Of a stretch of DNA of 64,000 bases, positions 54,156 through 62,762 are shown one piece after another. How positions within the stretch are numbered: the first letter of the stretch is position 1; the number at the start of each line of letters is the position of its first letter. The stretch is taken from assembly GCF_002277895.1 (NCBI RefSeq), contig NZ_CP023000.1, positions 682,001-746,000 on the forward strand, written 5' to 3'. The notes under the pieces are model-generated. The model saw nothing but the letters and a program-made list of their open reading frames with translations. It was not told where the DNA came from and ran no database searches. Made by a program: the position numbers and the translations under genes. The stretch comes from Rhizobium sp. 11515TR (GTDB lineage Bacteria > Pseudomonadota > Alphaproteobacteria > Rhizobiales > Rhizobiaceae).

Positions 54156-55304
54156 ATGACGATCAAGGTCGATGATCCGGCAATCTCTCTTCCTACAGCG
54201 AGGCGGGCGTCGCTGCGCCCTCTCCTGGAATGGCTGGCGCGGCGGGCAGAACCTGTCGTCATCACGCTCGGCGGCATTCTCGCCGGCCTGGCGCTTTTCT
54301 CCCTTTTCCTTCTCGCGCTCGGCAAGTCGCCTGCCATGCTCTACCAACTGATGTATACCGGCGGCTTCGGCAGCTGGTTTTCCATCCAGAACAGTCTGAG
54401 CCGCGCCTCGCCGTTGCTTCTAACGGCGCTTTGCGTCGCGCTGCCGGCCCGTCTCGGGCTGGTTATCATCGGCGGCGAAGGCGCGGTCGTTCTCGGTGGC
54501 GTCGCGGCAGCGGCGATCGCTCTGCCCCTCGTTGGCACCGCGCCGGTTCTCGCCGTTTTGATCCTGATGGCCATTGCCGGCTTCGTGGTTGGCGGTATCT
54601 GGATCAGTCTCGCGGGTCTGCTGCGCCATTATCGCGGCGTCAACGAGACCATTTCTTCGCTGCTGCTCGCTTATATCGCCATCGCTCTCATGAACCAATT
54701 CGTCGAAGGACCGCTGCGCGATCCCGCCAGCCTGAACAAGCCTTCGACCAAGCCGCTTCCGCACGACTACATGCTTGGCAACATTCCAGGCACGGACGTG
54801 CATTGGGGCCTCGCGATCGGCATCGTCGCCTGCATCCTCTCATGGGTGCTGATCGAGATGACGAGCTTCGGCTTTGCGGCGCGCATCGCTGGCGGCAATG
54901 TACGCGCCGCCCAGATCCAGGGCCTGCCAGTGGGCAAACTGATCGGCGGACTGACAGCCATTGCCGGTGGTTTCGCGGGTCTTGCCGGCATGGTCGAGGT
55001 CGCCGCCGTACAGGGCAGCGCCAATGCCTCGCTTGCCGCCGGCTACGGCTATACCGGCATCCTCGTCGCTTTCCTGGCACGCCACGATCCGCTGGCGATC
55101 ATTCCGGTCGCTTTCCTTCTCGGCGGCGTCGATGCTGCTGGCGGACTGATTCAACGGCGCATGGGCCTGCCCGATGCAACGGTCCTCGTTCTGCAGGGCA
55201 CGCTTTTCGTCGTCATCCTGTTTTGCGAGACATTTTACGGCCGGTTCAGGATTTTCAATCCCGATCTCTGGAAGACCAGGAACTTCAAAATGGGAGAGGC
55301 ATGA
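54156..55304 (+). CDS. ABC permease of the BMP transporter, first
   Basis: This 382-residue inner-membrane protein has eight to ten hydrophobic spans, the first at 40-62 (PVVITLGGILAGLALFSLFL). It carries YRGVNETISSLLLAYIAIAL and FGFAARIAGGNVRAAQIQGL, the branched-chain-amino-acid/nucleoside permease pattern. GGGAG precedes the start. Its stop overlaps the second permease start (ATGATG). Confidence 0.88.
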   Translation: MTIKVDDPAISLPTARRASLRPLLEWLARRAEPVVITLGGILAGLALFSLFLLALGKSPAMLYQLMYTGGFGSWFSIQNSLSRASPLLLTALCVALPARLGLVIIGGEGAVVLGGVAAAAIALPLVGTAPVLAVLILMAIAGFVVGGIWISLAGLLRHYRGVNETISSLLLAYIAIALMNQFVEGPLRDPASLNKPSTKPLPHDYMLGNIPGTDVHWGLAIGIVACILSWVLIEMTSFGFAARIAGGNVRAAQIQGLPVGKLIGGLTAIAGGFAGLAGMVEVAAVQGSANASLAAGYGYTGILVAFLARHDPLAIIPVAFLLGGVDAAGGLIQRRMGLPDATVLVLQGTLFVVILFCETFYGRFRIFNPDLWKTRNFKMGEA

Positions 55305-56230
55305 TGGACGACGCAGCCATCGGCATGTGGGGAGTTCCGCTCGCGATCCTGGCGGGCGCGATAAGGGTTTCGACGCCATTCATCTTCGTCAGCCTGGGCG
55401 AGACCATCACCGAGCGCTCCGGCCGCATCAATCTCGGCCTGGAGGGTACGCTGGTGTTCGGCGCCATGACCGCCTACGCTGTCGATGTCATGACCGGTTC
55501 GCCCTGGCTCGGTGTTCTCGCCGCCATGGCGACGGGTGCCGTCTTCGGCGCCGTCCACGGCTGGATCTGCAAGTGGCCGAAGGTGAATGATATCGCGATC
55601 GGCATTGCCATGATGCAATTCGGGCTCGGTCTTGCCTTCTTCCTCGGCAAGCCTTTCATCCAGCCGGCTGCACCCCACCTGCCCTCCATTCCTTTCGGCT
55701 CCTGGTCGACGCTTGCACCGGTGCGGGCAGCCCTCGACGTCAACGCGCTCTTCCTGATCGGTATTGCGCTCGCGATCCTGCTCTGGTGGGCCTTTCGCAA
55801 TACGAGGATCGGCCTCACCCTCCGCGTCGTCGGCGACAGCACCGACGCGGCCCGCGCCATGGGGATTCACCCTGACCGTGTCCGATTGATCGCGACCGCC
55901 GTCGGCGGTTCGCTCGCGGCTGTCGGTGGCGCCTATCTGTCGCTCTACTATCCCGGCTCCTGGAATGAGCGCATCTCATCCGGCCAGGGCCTGATGGCGG
56001 TCGCACTCGTCATCTTCGCGCGCTGGAACCCGATCGGCTGCTTCCTGGCAGCCCTGCTCTTCGGCGGGGCGGGCGCGCTCGGCCCGGCCCTGCAATCGGT
56101 CGGTGTGACCGAAGGCTACTATCTCTTCTACGCCGCGCCCTATGCGCTGACGCTCATCATCCTGATCGCCACCTCATCGCCGACCCGCTCGCTTGCAGGC
56201 GCGCCCGGCGCATTCTCTTTGACCAAATAG
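55301..56230 (+). CDS. ABC permease of the BMP transporter, second
   Basis: The start at ATG 55301 overlaps the first permease; a long in-frame upstream extension to 54230 is only the shadow of that gene. The 309-residue protein begins MMDDAAIGMWGVPLAILAG. It carries FIFVSLGETITERSGRINLG, the family landmark for the second permease, and MGIHPDRVRLIATAVGGSLA. It forms the channel with the first permease. Confidence 0.9.
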   Translation: MMDDAAIGMWGVPLAILAGAIRVSTPFIFVSLGETITERSGRINLGLEGTLVFGAMTAYAVDVMTGSPWLGVLAAMATGAVFGAVHGWICKWPKVNDIAIGIAMMQFGLGLAFFLGKPFIQPAAPHLPSIPFGSWSTLAPVRAALDVNALFLIGIALAILLWWAFRNTRIGLTLRVVGDSTDAARAMGIHPDRVRLIATAVGGSLAAVGGAYLSLYYPGSWNERISSGQGLMAVALVIFARWNPIGCFLAALLFGGAGALGPALQSVGVTEGYYLFYAAPYALTLIILIATSSPTRSLAGAPGAFSLTK

Positions 56231-56240
56231 GAGATCCGCC

Positions 56241-56957
56241 ATGAACAGCCTTCCGAAAGCGGAGCTAGCCGGCCAGACGCTGAGCTACATCGACGCCGAT
56301 CCCTATCCGTGGCCCTATAATGGTGATCTCCGGCCAGACAATACGGCGCTCATCATCATCGACATGCAGACGGATTTCTGCGGGCATGGCGGCTATGTCG
56401 ATCACATGGGCTACGACCTATCACTCGTCCAGGCGCCGATCGAGCCGATCAAGGCCGTCCTGTCTGCCATGCGTACAAAGGGCTATCACATCATCCACAC
56501 GCGGGAGGGCCATCGGCCTGACCTCGCCGACCTGCCGGCTAACAAGCGATGGCGCTCGCAACGCATTGGCGCCGGCATCGGCGACAGCGGCCCCTGCGGC
56601 CGTATCCTCGTGCGTGGAGAACCGGGATGGGACATCATTCCCGAGCTTTATCCAATCGAAGGCGAGGCAATCATCGACAAGCCGGGTAAAGGCTCTTTCT
56701 GCGCGACCGACCTTGAGCTGATCCTCAACCAGAAGCGCATCGAAAACATCATCCTGACCGGGATTACGACCGATGTCTGCGTCTCCACCACCATGCGCGA
56801 GGCGAACGACCGGGGCTTCGAATGCCTGCTGCTGGAGGATTGCTGCGGCGCGACCGATTTCGGCAATCATCTCGCCGCCATCAAAATGGTGAAGATGCAG
56901 GGCGGCGTCTTCGGCTCCGTCTCCAATTCCAAGACCTTGATCGAGGCATTGCCCTGA
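56241..56957 (+). CDS. biuH: Biuret amidohydrolase (cysteine hydrolase, isochorismatase family)
   Basis: The 238-residue protein has YIDADPYPWPYNGDLRPDN and the catalytic triad D41 (IIIDMQTDF), K147 (IIDKPGKGSF) and C180 (TTDVCVSTT). Its residues line up with the triad numbering I recall for Rhizobium leguminosarum BiuH (D36, K142, C175) with a constant offset of five. It hydrolyses biuret to allophanate and ammonia. It lies 10 bases behind the permease gene, and its stop overlaps the cyanuric acid hydrolase start. Both together are the known R. leguminosarum pair. Confidence 0.92.
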   Translation: MNSLPKAELAGQTLSYIDADPYPWPYNGDLRPDNTALIIIDMQTDFCGHGGYVDHMGYDLSLVQAPIEPIKAVLSAMRTKGYHIIHTREGHRPDLADLPANKRWRSQRIGAGIGDSGPCGRILVRGEPGWDIIPELYPIEGEAIIDKPGKGSFCATDLELILNQKRIENIILTGITTDVCVSTTMREANDRGFECLLLEDCCGATDFGNHLAAIKMVKMQGGVFGSVSNSKTLIEALP

Positions 56958-58012
56958 TGCCTTCATTACGCGCCCACGTCTATCGCGTCGCCGCGCAAGG
57001 ACCGGACGATACCTCCGGAGTCGAAGCGCTTTTTGCCGATGGCCTGGCTGCCAAGAATGTCGTGGCTATACTCGGCAAGACCGAGGGCAATGGCTGCGTT
57101 AACGATTTCAGCCGCGGCTTTGCCACCCGCAGCTTCGAAACACTCTTTCGACAACACGGTGTCGATGGCGTTTCGCTCGTCATGTCCGGGGGGACGGAGG
57201 GGGCGCTCTCGCCGCATTGGACGGTGTTCGCGCGAGAAGCGGTCGATGCGCCAGCCGAACGCGCGTTGGCGATCGGTGTTGCGCGCACGCCTTCGCTGCC
57301 AGCCCAACATCTTGGGCGGCGCGAACAGGTTCTTCTTGTGGCTAAAGCTGTACGTGTAGCGATGCGCGATGCAGGCATCGACGACCCAAGCGACGTCCAT
57401 TTCGTCCAGATCAAATGCCCGCTCCTCACGCTAAGTCGGATCAGCGCGGCTGAAGCCGAGGGAAAGACACTCGCCACCCGCGACACATTGAAATCGATGG
57501 GCCTGTCGCGCGGCGCATCGGCGCTCGGCGTGGCGGTCGCGCTCGGCGAGGTTGACGAAGGAGCGCTCCGCGACACCGACATCTGTTACAGCCACGAACT
57601 CTTCTCGCGCCGCGCCTCCGCCTCGGCCGGCGTTGAATTGACGGATCACGAAATCATCGTGCTCGGCATGAGCGATCGATGGTCGGGGCCGCTGGCGATC
57701 GATCACGCGGTCATGTGTGATGCCGTCGATGTAGCGGCCGTACGCGAGGCGTACGAACGCCTGCCGACTAACAGCCGCCTCGCTGCCGTCCTCGCCAAGG
57801 CCGAACCGGATCCCACCGGAAAGATTCGTGGCAAGCGCCATACGATGCTGGACGATTCCGATATCTCAGGCACGCGCCATGCGCGCGCATTCGTTGGCGG
57901 CGTGCTAGCCGGCCTCTTCGGCATCACGGATCTCTACGTCTCCGGCGGCGCCGAACATCAAGGGCCTCCCGGCGGTGGTCCTGTCGCCATCATTGTCGAA
58001 AAGGAGCATTGA
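56957..58012 (+). CDS. Cyanuric acid amidohydrolase (AtzD/TrzD family)
   Basis: ATG 56957 overlaps the biuH stop (TGATG); the longer frame from 56822 is a shadow. The 351-residue protein has the three-fold repeated domain with Ser/Lys sets: K41 in ILGKTEGNG and S77 in MSGGTEGALSPH; QIKCPLL and LSRGASALGVAVALGE; GKRHTM and SGGAEHQGPPGGGP. This is the pattern of ring-opening amidohydrolases, which turn cyanuric acid into carboxybiuret (then biuret). Barbiturase is the other family member; the neighbour biuH strongly favours cyanuric acid. Confidence 0.9.
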   Translation: MPSLRAHVYRVAAQGPDDTSGVEALFADGLAAKNVVAILGKTEGNGCVNDFSRGFATRSFETLFRQHGVDGVSLVMSGGTEGALSPHWTVFAREAVDAPAERALAIGVARTPSLPAQHLGRREQVLLVAKAVRVAMRDAGIDDPSDVHFVQIKCPLLTLSRISAAEAEGKTLATRDTLKSMGLSRGASALGVAVALGEVDEGALRDTDICYSHELFSRRASASAGVELTDHEIIVLGMSDRWSGPLAIDHAVMCDAVDVAAVREAYERLPTNSRLAAVLAKAEPDPTGKIRGKRHTMLDDSDISGTRHARAFVGGVLAGLFGITDLYVSGGAEHQGPPGGGPVAIIVEKEH

Positions 58013-58013
58013 G

Positions 58014-59564
58014 GTGAGCATAATTCGCGATACCCCTCTTCCCCAAGCAGGCAAGGCCATTGGCATCGACACGCTCGGCATGACGATGCGTTTCGGCAGC
58101 TTCACCGCCCTCGACGACGTTTCTATCAGCGTTCCGGCCGGCAGCTTCCATGCGCTGCTTGGCGAAAACGGCGCCGGCAAATCCACGCTCGTCAAATGCA
58201 TCATGGGCTTTTACCATGCGACCTCCGGCTCGCTCTCGATCGATGGCCGCGAGGTTGCGATCGCCTCGCCAAGGGATGCCGCCACTTACGGCCTCGGAAT
58301 GGTCTACCAGCACTTCACGCTGGTACCGTCACTGACAGGCGCGGAAAACCTCGTCATCAGCCGGGCGGAGGTGCCTGCTATCATCAACTGGACGAAGGAG
58401 CGTCGGGATCTTGCCGCCTTCATGGAGCGTATGCCCTTCAAGATCCCGCTCGACCGTCCGGTCAGCGAGCTTGCCGCCGGCGAAAAGCAGAAGCTGGAAA
58501 TCGTCAAGCAACTCTATCTCGGTCGCTCCTTCCTCGTGCTCGACGAACCCACATCGGTACTGACGCCGGCTGAGGCCGACGAGATGCTCGGCCTCGTGCG
58601 CGAGATGACCAAGCGCGGCGAACTCACCGTGCTGATGATCAGCCACAAGTTCCATGAGGTGACGAAATTTGCCGACGCGGTCTCGATCCTTCGACGTGGC
58701 AAGTTGGTTGGCAGCGGTAGGGTCGGAGAGCTGTCGACCTCGGATATGGCGGCAATGATGATCGGCGATGTCAAGCTCGCTGAACTCGACACGCGCGCTC
58801 CCGTCACCGATCTCGCCAAGCCAGTCCTGGCGATGAAAGAAGTGAAGGCCCCCGACCGTTCGGGACTGAAGACGATAGAGATCGAGGATCTCACCGTGCG
58901 CTCCGGCGAGATCGTCGGCATCGCCGGCATTTCCGGCAATGGCCAGAAGGAATTGACGGAAATCCTTGCTGGTCAGCGCCCCACGGATGCAGGCCGGATC
59001 TTGGTCAATGGCGAGGTCTACGGCGCGACCAGGCCGGAGACACGCAGGAACAATGTCCGCTTCATTCCCGAGGAGCCGCTGCAGAATGCTTGCGCGCCGA
59101 AAATGACGGTCAGCGAAAACCTCGCCTTCCGCACGTTCGATGTCAAATCAGACGGCAAGGATGCGATTTGGCTGAACTCGGGGAAGATAAAAAGGCGCGC
59201 CTCCGAGTTGATCGCCGATTTCAAGGTGAAGACCGTCTCGTCTTCGTCACCGATAGCGGCACTTTCGGGTGGGAATGTCCAGCGCGCGGTACTTGCGCGC
59301 GAGTTGACAGGTAAAGTCGATCTTCTGATCGTCTCGAACCCGTGCTTCGGCCTCGACTTTTCTGCGGTCGCCGAGATCCGCGCCCGTATCATGCGCGCCC
59401 GCAATGCTGGAGCAGCGGTTCTGCTGTTGTCCGAGGATCTCGACGAGCTGCTCGAAATGTCCGACCGCATTATCGTGATCTCGGAAGGCAGGCTCGTCTA
59501 CGAAACGCCGGCACTCTCTGCCGACATCGGCGTGATCGGCGCCCACATGGCAGGACATCACTGA
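58014..59564 (+). CDS. ABC ATPase of the BMP transporter (two ATP-binding domains)
   Basis: GTG 58014 follows AAGGAG; an in-frame start inside the previous gene at 57975 is less likely. The 516-residue protein holds two ABC domains. The first has Walker A GENGAGKST, AAGEKQKLEI as signature and LVLDEPTSVLTPAEAD. The second has a degenerate Walker A (GISGNGQKELTE) and LSGGNVQRAVLARELTG as signature. The two-domain ATPase is normal for BMP transporters. Its stop overlaps the next gene's start (TGATG). Confidence 0.9.
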   Translation: MSIIRDTPLPQAGKAIGIDTLGMTMRFGSFTALDDVSISVPAGSFHALLGENGAGKSTLVKCIMGFYHATSGSLSIDGREVAIASPRDAATYGLGMVYQHFTLVPSLTGAENLVISRAEVPAIINWTKERRDLAAFMERMPFKIPLDRPVSELAAGEKQKLEIVKQLYLGRSFLVLDEPTSVLTPAEADEMLGLVREMTKRGELTVLMISHKFHEVTKFADAVSILRRGKLVGSGRVGELSTSDMAAMMIGDVKLAELDTRAPVTDLAKPVLAMKEVKAPDRSGLKTIEIEDLTVRSGEIVGIAGISGNGQKELTEILAGQRPTDAGRILVNGEVYGATRPETRRNNVRFIPEEPLQNACAPKMTVSENLAFRTFDVKSDGKDAIWLNSGKIKRRASELIADFKVKTVSSSSPIAALSGGNVQRAVLARELTGKVDLLIVSNPCFGLDFSAVAEIRARIMRARNAGAAVLLLSEDLDELLEMSDRIIVISEGRLVYETPALSADIGVIGAHMAGHH

Positions 59565-60241
59565 TGATCGATATCAAGGCAGAGCCCTTCGCCTTTCCGG
59601 CCAGGATCGATCAGATTGCTCTGGTCGTGATCGACATGCAGCGTGATTTCGCCGAGCCCGGCGGCTTCGGCGAGAGCCTCGGCAACGATGTCAGTCGCAT
59701 CATGAAAATCGTGCCCACCGTGAAACGACTAATCGATGGCTTCCGAAAGGCGGGCCTGCCGGTCATTCACACGATGGAATGCCATCGGCCCGACCTTTCC
59801 GACCTGCCACCCGCCAAGCGTAACCGCGGCAATCCCTCGCTGCGCATCGGCGACGAAGGACCTATGGGCCGTATCCTAATCGTGGGCGAACCCGGAACGG
59901 CGATCCTGTCCGAACTGGCACCCATCAATGGCGAGATCGTCATCGAAAAGCCTGGCAAGGGCGCCTTTTACGCCACCGATCTCGGTGACATTCTTACGCG
60001 GTGTGGCATAACCCAACTCGTCTTCGCCGGGGTCACGACCGAAGTTTGTGTCCAGACCACCATGCGCGAAGCCAATGATCGCGGCTATGAGTGCCTGCTC
60101 GCCGAGGATGCGAGTGAGAGCTACTTCCCCGAATTCAAGACCGTCGCCATTGCCATGATCCGCGCTCAAGGCGCGATCGTCGGCTGGACGGCACATGTGG
60201 ACGACATATTGGAGGCAATTCATGCCCGAAACCACCCGTGA
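59564..60241 (+). CDS. Second cysteine hydrolase (isochorismatase family)
   Basis: This 225-residue protein is a distant paralogue of biuH (IALVVIDMQRDFAEPGG; HRPDLSDLPPAKRNRGNPSL; VIEKPGKGAFYATDL; TTEVCVQTTMREAND). The triad D24, K129 and C162 is intact. The in-frame region upstream of 59564 belongs to the ATPase shadow. It may act on ureidoacrylate- or carboxybiuret-like compounds or on a second biuret-type substrate. Its start overlaps the ATPase stop and its end overlaps the cupin gene by 20 bases. Confidence 0.85.
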   Translation: MIDIKAEPFAFPARIDQIALVVIDMQRDFAEPGGFGESLGNDVSRIMKIVPTVKRLIDGFRKAGLPVIHTMECHRPDLSDLPPAKRNRGNPSLRIGDEGPMGRILIVGEPGTAILSELAPINGEIVIEKPGKGAFYATDLGDILTRCGITQLVFAGVTTEVCVQTTMREANDRGYECLLAEDASESYFPEFKTVAIAMIRAQGAIVGWTAHVDDILEAIHARNHP

Positions 60242-60575
60242 ACTCCTGACGTCTGGCGGCTGGAAGGAACTGGAGTTCGGCCCCTTCCGACCCGATGTGG
60301 CAATCCACTGGATCCGTCCCTTCGAAGGCGACCAGCCGGGCGTGGCGCTATTGAAATACGAGGCCGGAGCTTCGGTGCCGCGCCATCGCCACGAGGGCCT
60401 CGAAACCATCCTGGTGCTTGAAGGCACCCAATCCGACGAGGCCGGCGACTATGCCAGGGGCTGCTACATCGTCAACGCCGCCGGCACCGAGCACTCGGTC
60501 TGGAGCGACACCGGTTGCGTCGTGTTGATCCAGTGGGACCGGCCCGTCAAAATACTCGAAGAGGAAACAGCGTGA
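60222..60575 (+). CDS. Cupin protein of the triazine operon
   Basis: ATG 60222 lies inside the end of the cysteine hydrolase gene. The 117-residue protein has the cupin motif 1 (SVPRHRHEGLETILVLEGTQ, with HxHxxxE-type metal ligands) and motif 2 (GCYIVNAAGTEHSVWSDTGC). It resembles ChrR-type or small-molecule-binding single-domain cupins. Its role in the operon is unclear (isomerase, decarboxylase helper or sensor). Confidence 0.8.
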   Translation: MPETTRELLTSGGWKELEFGPFRPDVAIHWIRPFEGDQPGVALLKYEAGASVPRHRHEGLETILVLEGTQSDEAGDYARGCYIVNAAGTEHSVWSDTGCVVLIQWDRPVKILEEETA

Positions 60576-60965
60576 GAGCAGGACCAGCTTTCGATATCGC
60601 CTCGCTGCATGCAGCCTATCAAGACGGTTTCACAGCTGCCGATATGATCGACACAGTGTTTGCACGCATTGCCAAGGTGAACGACCCTGGCATCTTCATC
60701 CACCTCGCCGATAACGGAGATTTGCTGGCGCAGGCAGAGGCCCTCGGCGTATTCGATCCGGTGACAAAACCACTCTGGGGTATCCCCTTCGCGGTCAAGG
60801 GCAATATCGACGTGGCCGGCATGCCAACTACGGCCGCCTGCCCCGACTACAGCTATGTGCCCGAAGCCGACGCAACTGTCGTCCGGCTGCTGAGACAAGC
60901 AGGTGCACTTGTCATCGGCAAGACCAACCTCGACCAGTTCGCGACCGGTCTTGTCGGCGCAGACC
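60572..60965 (+). pseudogene. Allophanate hydrolase/amidase, 3'-truncated
   Basis: GTG 60572 overlaps the cupin stop and starts RAGPAFDIASLHAAYQDG, followed by LWGIPFAVKGNIDVAGMPTT, ACPDYSYVPEADATVVRLLR and VIGKTNLDQFATGLVG. This is the N-terminal third of an AtzF-type amidase, with the first catalytic Lys (AVKGN). After GLVG the sequence becomes unrelated (ADQRFRMGY...) to a stop at 61090. The Ser-Ser-Lys core of the amidase is lost. The frame continues as junk, so the gene is cut by a deletion or insertion. Confidence 0.82.
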
Positions 60966-61239
60966 AGAGATTTCGAATGGGCTATGCCACGGCTTTGAAG
61001 GTGTTAGAGAATGCTGGCGTGGAGACGAAACCAGATCCTGACCACTGTGCCAGTCAACGCACCAATGCGAATCACCCGTCTGCGGCGTAGGGCCGGCGCT
61101 GGTACGGCCGGTACGAAATCGCCTACCAGCAACCGCTGAAGGAAGCGCCAGTTTCTGACGAGGGAGTGCTGCAATTGGTTCATCTCTGATGTTCCCTCGG
61201 CTGCAGGACTTCAGAAACTATCTCCGCTTAACGAGCCGC
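60966..61239. other. Junction sequence of unknown origin
   Basis: Between the cut allophanate hydrolase and the SDR relic lies about 270 bases of unrecognised sequence with no gene of its own. It holds the deletion or insertion junction. I see no terminal repeat, target duplication or integrase. Confidence 0.4.
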
Positions 61240-61655
61240 GGCAGAAAATTCGTGCTGTCCTCAGCCTCTACTCCTCAAGCAAATTCGCCGTCAAGGGACT
61301 GAGCGGGCCCCTGCGTGACGAGCTCGAGCCGCTCAGCTTTCCATGTCACCGTCGTCGAACCTAGCTACTTCCGCACCTACTTCCTTGACGCCTTGTCGTT
61401 GTCTGTCAGCCCGACAATCATCGCGGGCAACGCCGAAACAGCCGGAAGAGTTCGGACCGTCGCCGCGAAACTCAGTCATAATCAGCACGGAGGCCCAAAC
61501 ATGCTGGCGTAGGTGCTGGCAAGCTTCGCGGAGGCTGCTAATCAGCCGTCCGGCTTTCTCTCGGCGGCGACACCGTCGCCGCGATTGAGGAGAAGCATCG
61601 AAAGGACAGGGCGATCTTCAGAAAATGGCACTCGATCTTGGAATCGACTGACTTA
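61240..61655 (+). pseudogene. Short-chain dehydrogenase relic
   Basis: Pieces of an SDR C-terminal half are readable in shifting frames: YSSSKFAVKGLSGPLRDELE (active-site Tyr-Lys), LSFHVTVVEPSYFRTYFLDA, then SVSPTIIAGNAETAGRVRTV, SHNQHGGPNMLA followed by a stop, and LASFAEAANQPSG. At least one frameshift and one stop break it, and the N-terminal cofactor domain is gone. It has no link to the triazine operon and marks an older insertion or deletion. Confidence 0.65.
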
Positions 61656-61940
61656 GGGTTACTGGCTTGGATTGGCTAAAACGACATTCGGTGGAAAGAC
61701 ACTGAGCTCCGCTGTTTAACTCCTGCCCAACCTGCGAACCGTGGTCTTCTGCAATATTTTTCGGGCCCTGGCACTGATGGCACTGGCTTCAGCTTCACGG
61801 CTCAATTTCAATATCCTTTGGAATGAGAGCGTCCCGCTGCCTTACATTTATAACCTTGTTCCGTGTAGGGGGAGCGAAGGTAGGCGTAGGTTTAATCACC
61901 AAATGGTGCTATTTCTGATGCCATAACGAGGAGCCAGCTG

Positions 61941-62141
61941 ATGCGCTCAACCATCAATCTCGACGACGCCCTGATTGACAGGGCGAGATCATTGACCGGC
62001 ACCAAGGAAACCGCGGCACTCGTCCGCCAGGCGTTGGAGACGCTGGTTCGAGTGGAGTCAGGAAAACGCCTCATCGCTCTAGGGGGAACCATGCCGGAGG
62101 CCGAGGTAGCCCCGCGTCGTCGGAGCACGGCAGTTAAGTGA
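61941..62141 (+). CDS. vapB: VapB-type antitoxin
   Basis: This 66-residue protein has a ribbon-helix-helix-like N-terminus (MRSTINLDDALIDRARSLTG, then TKETAALVRQALETLVRVES) and a short basic tail (APRRRSTAVK). A GAGGAG ribosome site precedes it. It is the antitoxin of a type II toxin-antitoxin pair and would bind its own promoter and neutralise the PIN toxin. Its stop overlaps the toxin start (GTGA). Confidence 0.88.
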   Translation: MRSTINLDDALIDRARSLTGTKETAALVRQALETLVRVESGKRLIALGGTMPEAEVAPRRRSTAVK

Positions 62142-62528
62142 TATTGGCAGACACCTCGATCTGGATTGATCATTTCCGATATGGCGATGACGAGCTGCGA
62201 AGAATAATCGAAAACGATCGACTACTTTGCCATCCGAGCGTAATCGGCGGGTTGGCTCTTGGCAGCCTTCGGGATCGCGGCAGTGTCATTGCTTTTTTTT
62301 GCAGCTCAGCGCGGAGCTGTTGTCGCCACGCACGACGAAGTCATGACGATGATCGATCGATACGGCATTTTCAGCATGGATATTGGCTACACTGATGCCC
62401 ATCTGCTGGCATCCATTCTTCTGGAGCAGAAAGCAGCCTTATGGACCAGAGACAAGCGACTGCGAGCAGCGGCTGAAAAAACCGGCGCCCCACTGCACAT
62501 ATCGGTCGATGAGCGCACTAAATGCTAG
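62138..62528 (+). pseudogene. vapC: VapC-type PIN toxin, frameshifted at a T8 run
   Basis: GTG 62138 overlaps the antitoxin stop. The first frame gives ILADTSIWIDHFRYGDDELR (catalytic Asp) through RGSVIAF, then a run of eight T at 62293-62300 and a wrong-frame tail to 62395. The natural continuation (AAQRGAVVATHDEVMTMIDR; YTDAHLLASILLEQKAALWT; RDKRLR, more catalytic Asp) lies in another frame to 62528. With seven T the two join into a normal PIN toxin of about 130 residues. Slippage could still give some toxin. Confidence 0.75.
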
Positions 62529-62572
62529 ATCTCTAAATTTAGAAGGCTTAAGTTTCGCGAACCGACCTTTAT

Positions 62573-62615
62573 TTGCTCTTGAACGGAGCTGAACCAACGA
62601 CTCTGTGCTTACATA
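62573..62615 (-). other. tRNA 3'-half-like fragment
   Basis: The minus strand reads TGTAAGCACAGAGTCG then TTGGTTCAGCTCCGTT and CAAGAGCA: variable region, T-arm and acceptor-like end with no 5' half. It matches the fragment at 33.2 kb in 29 of 35 positions by eye and shares CAAGAGC with those at 11.3 and 22.9 kb. Confidence 0.45.
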
Positions 62616-62762
62616 CTTCTCGAGCAACATCGCCATTACCAAGAACTTAGGCCGCCGGGCAAGGCCGATCTAGGGCTAGTTGCCTGCTTTTTGCTTCTAA
62701 CCCAACTGGGAATGTAAAAACATCCAACACACGCCCCTTGACCATCAAGCCCCATGGCTTGC

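Noticed and set aside
54230..55300. Upstream extension of the second permease frame
   Set aside because: It runs through the first permease gene in another frame with Arg/Ser-rich shadow translation; the real start is 55301.
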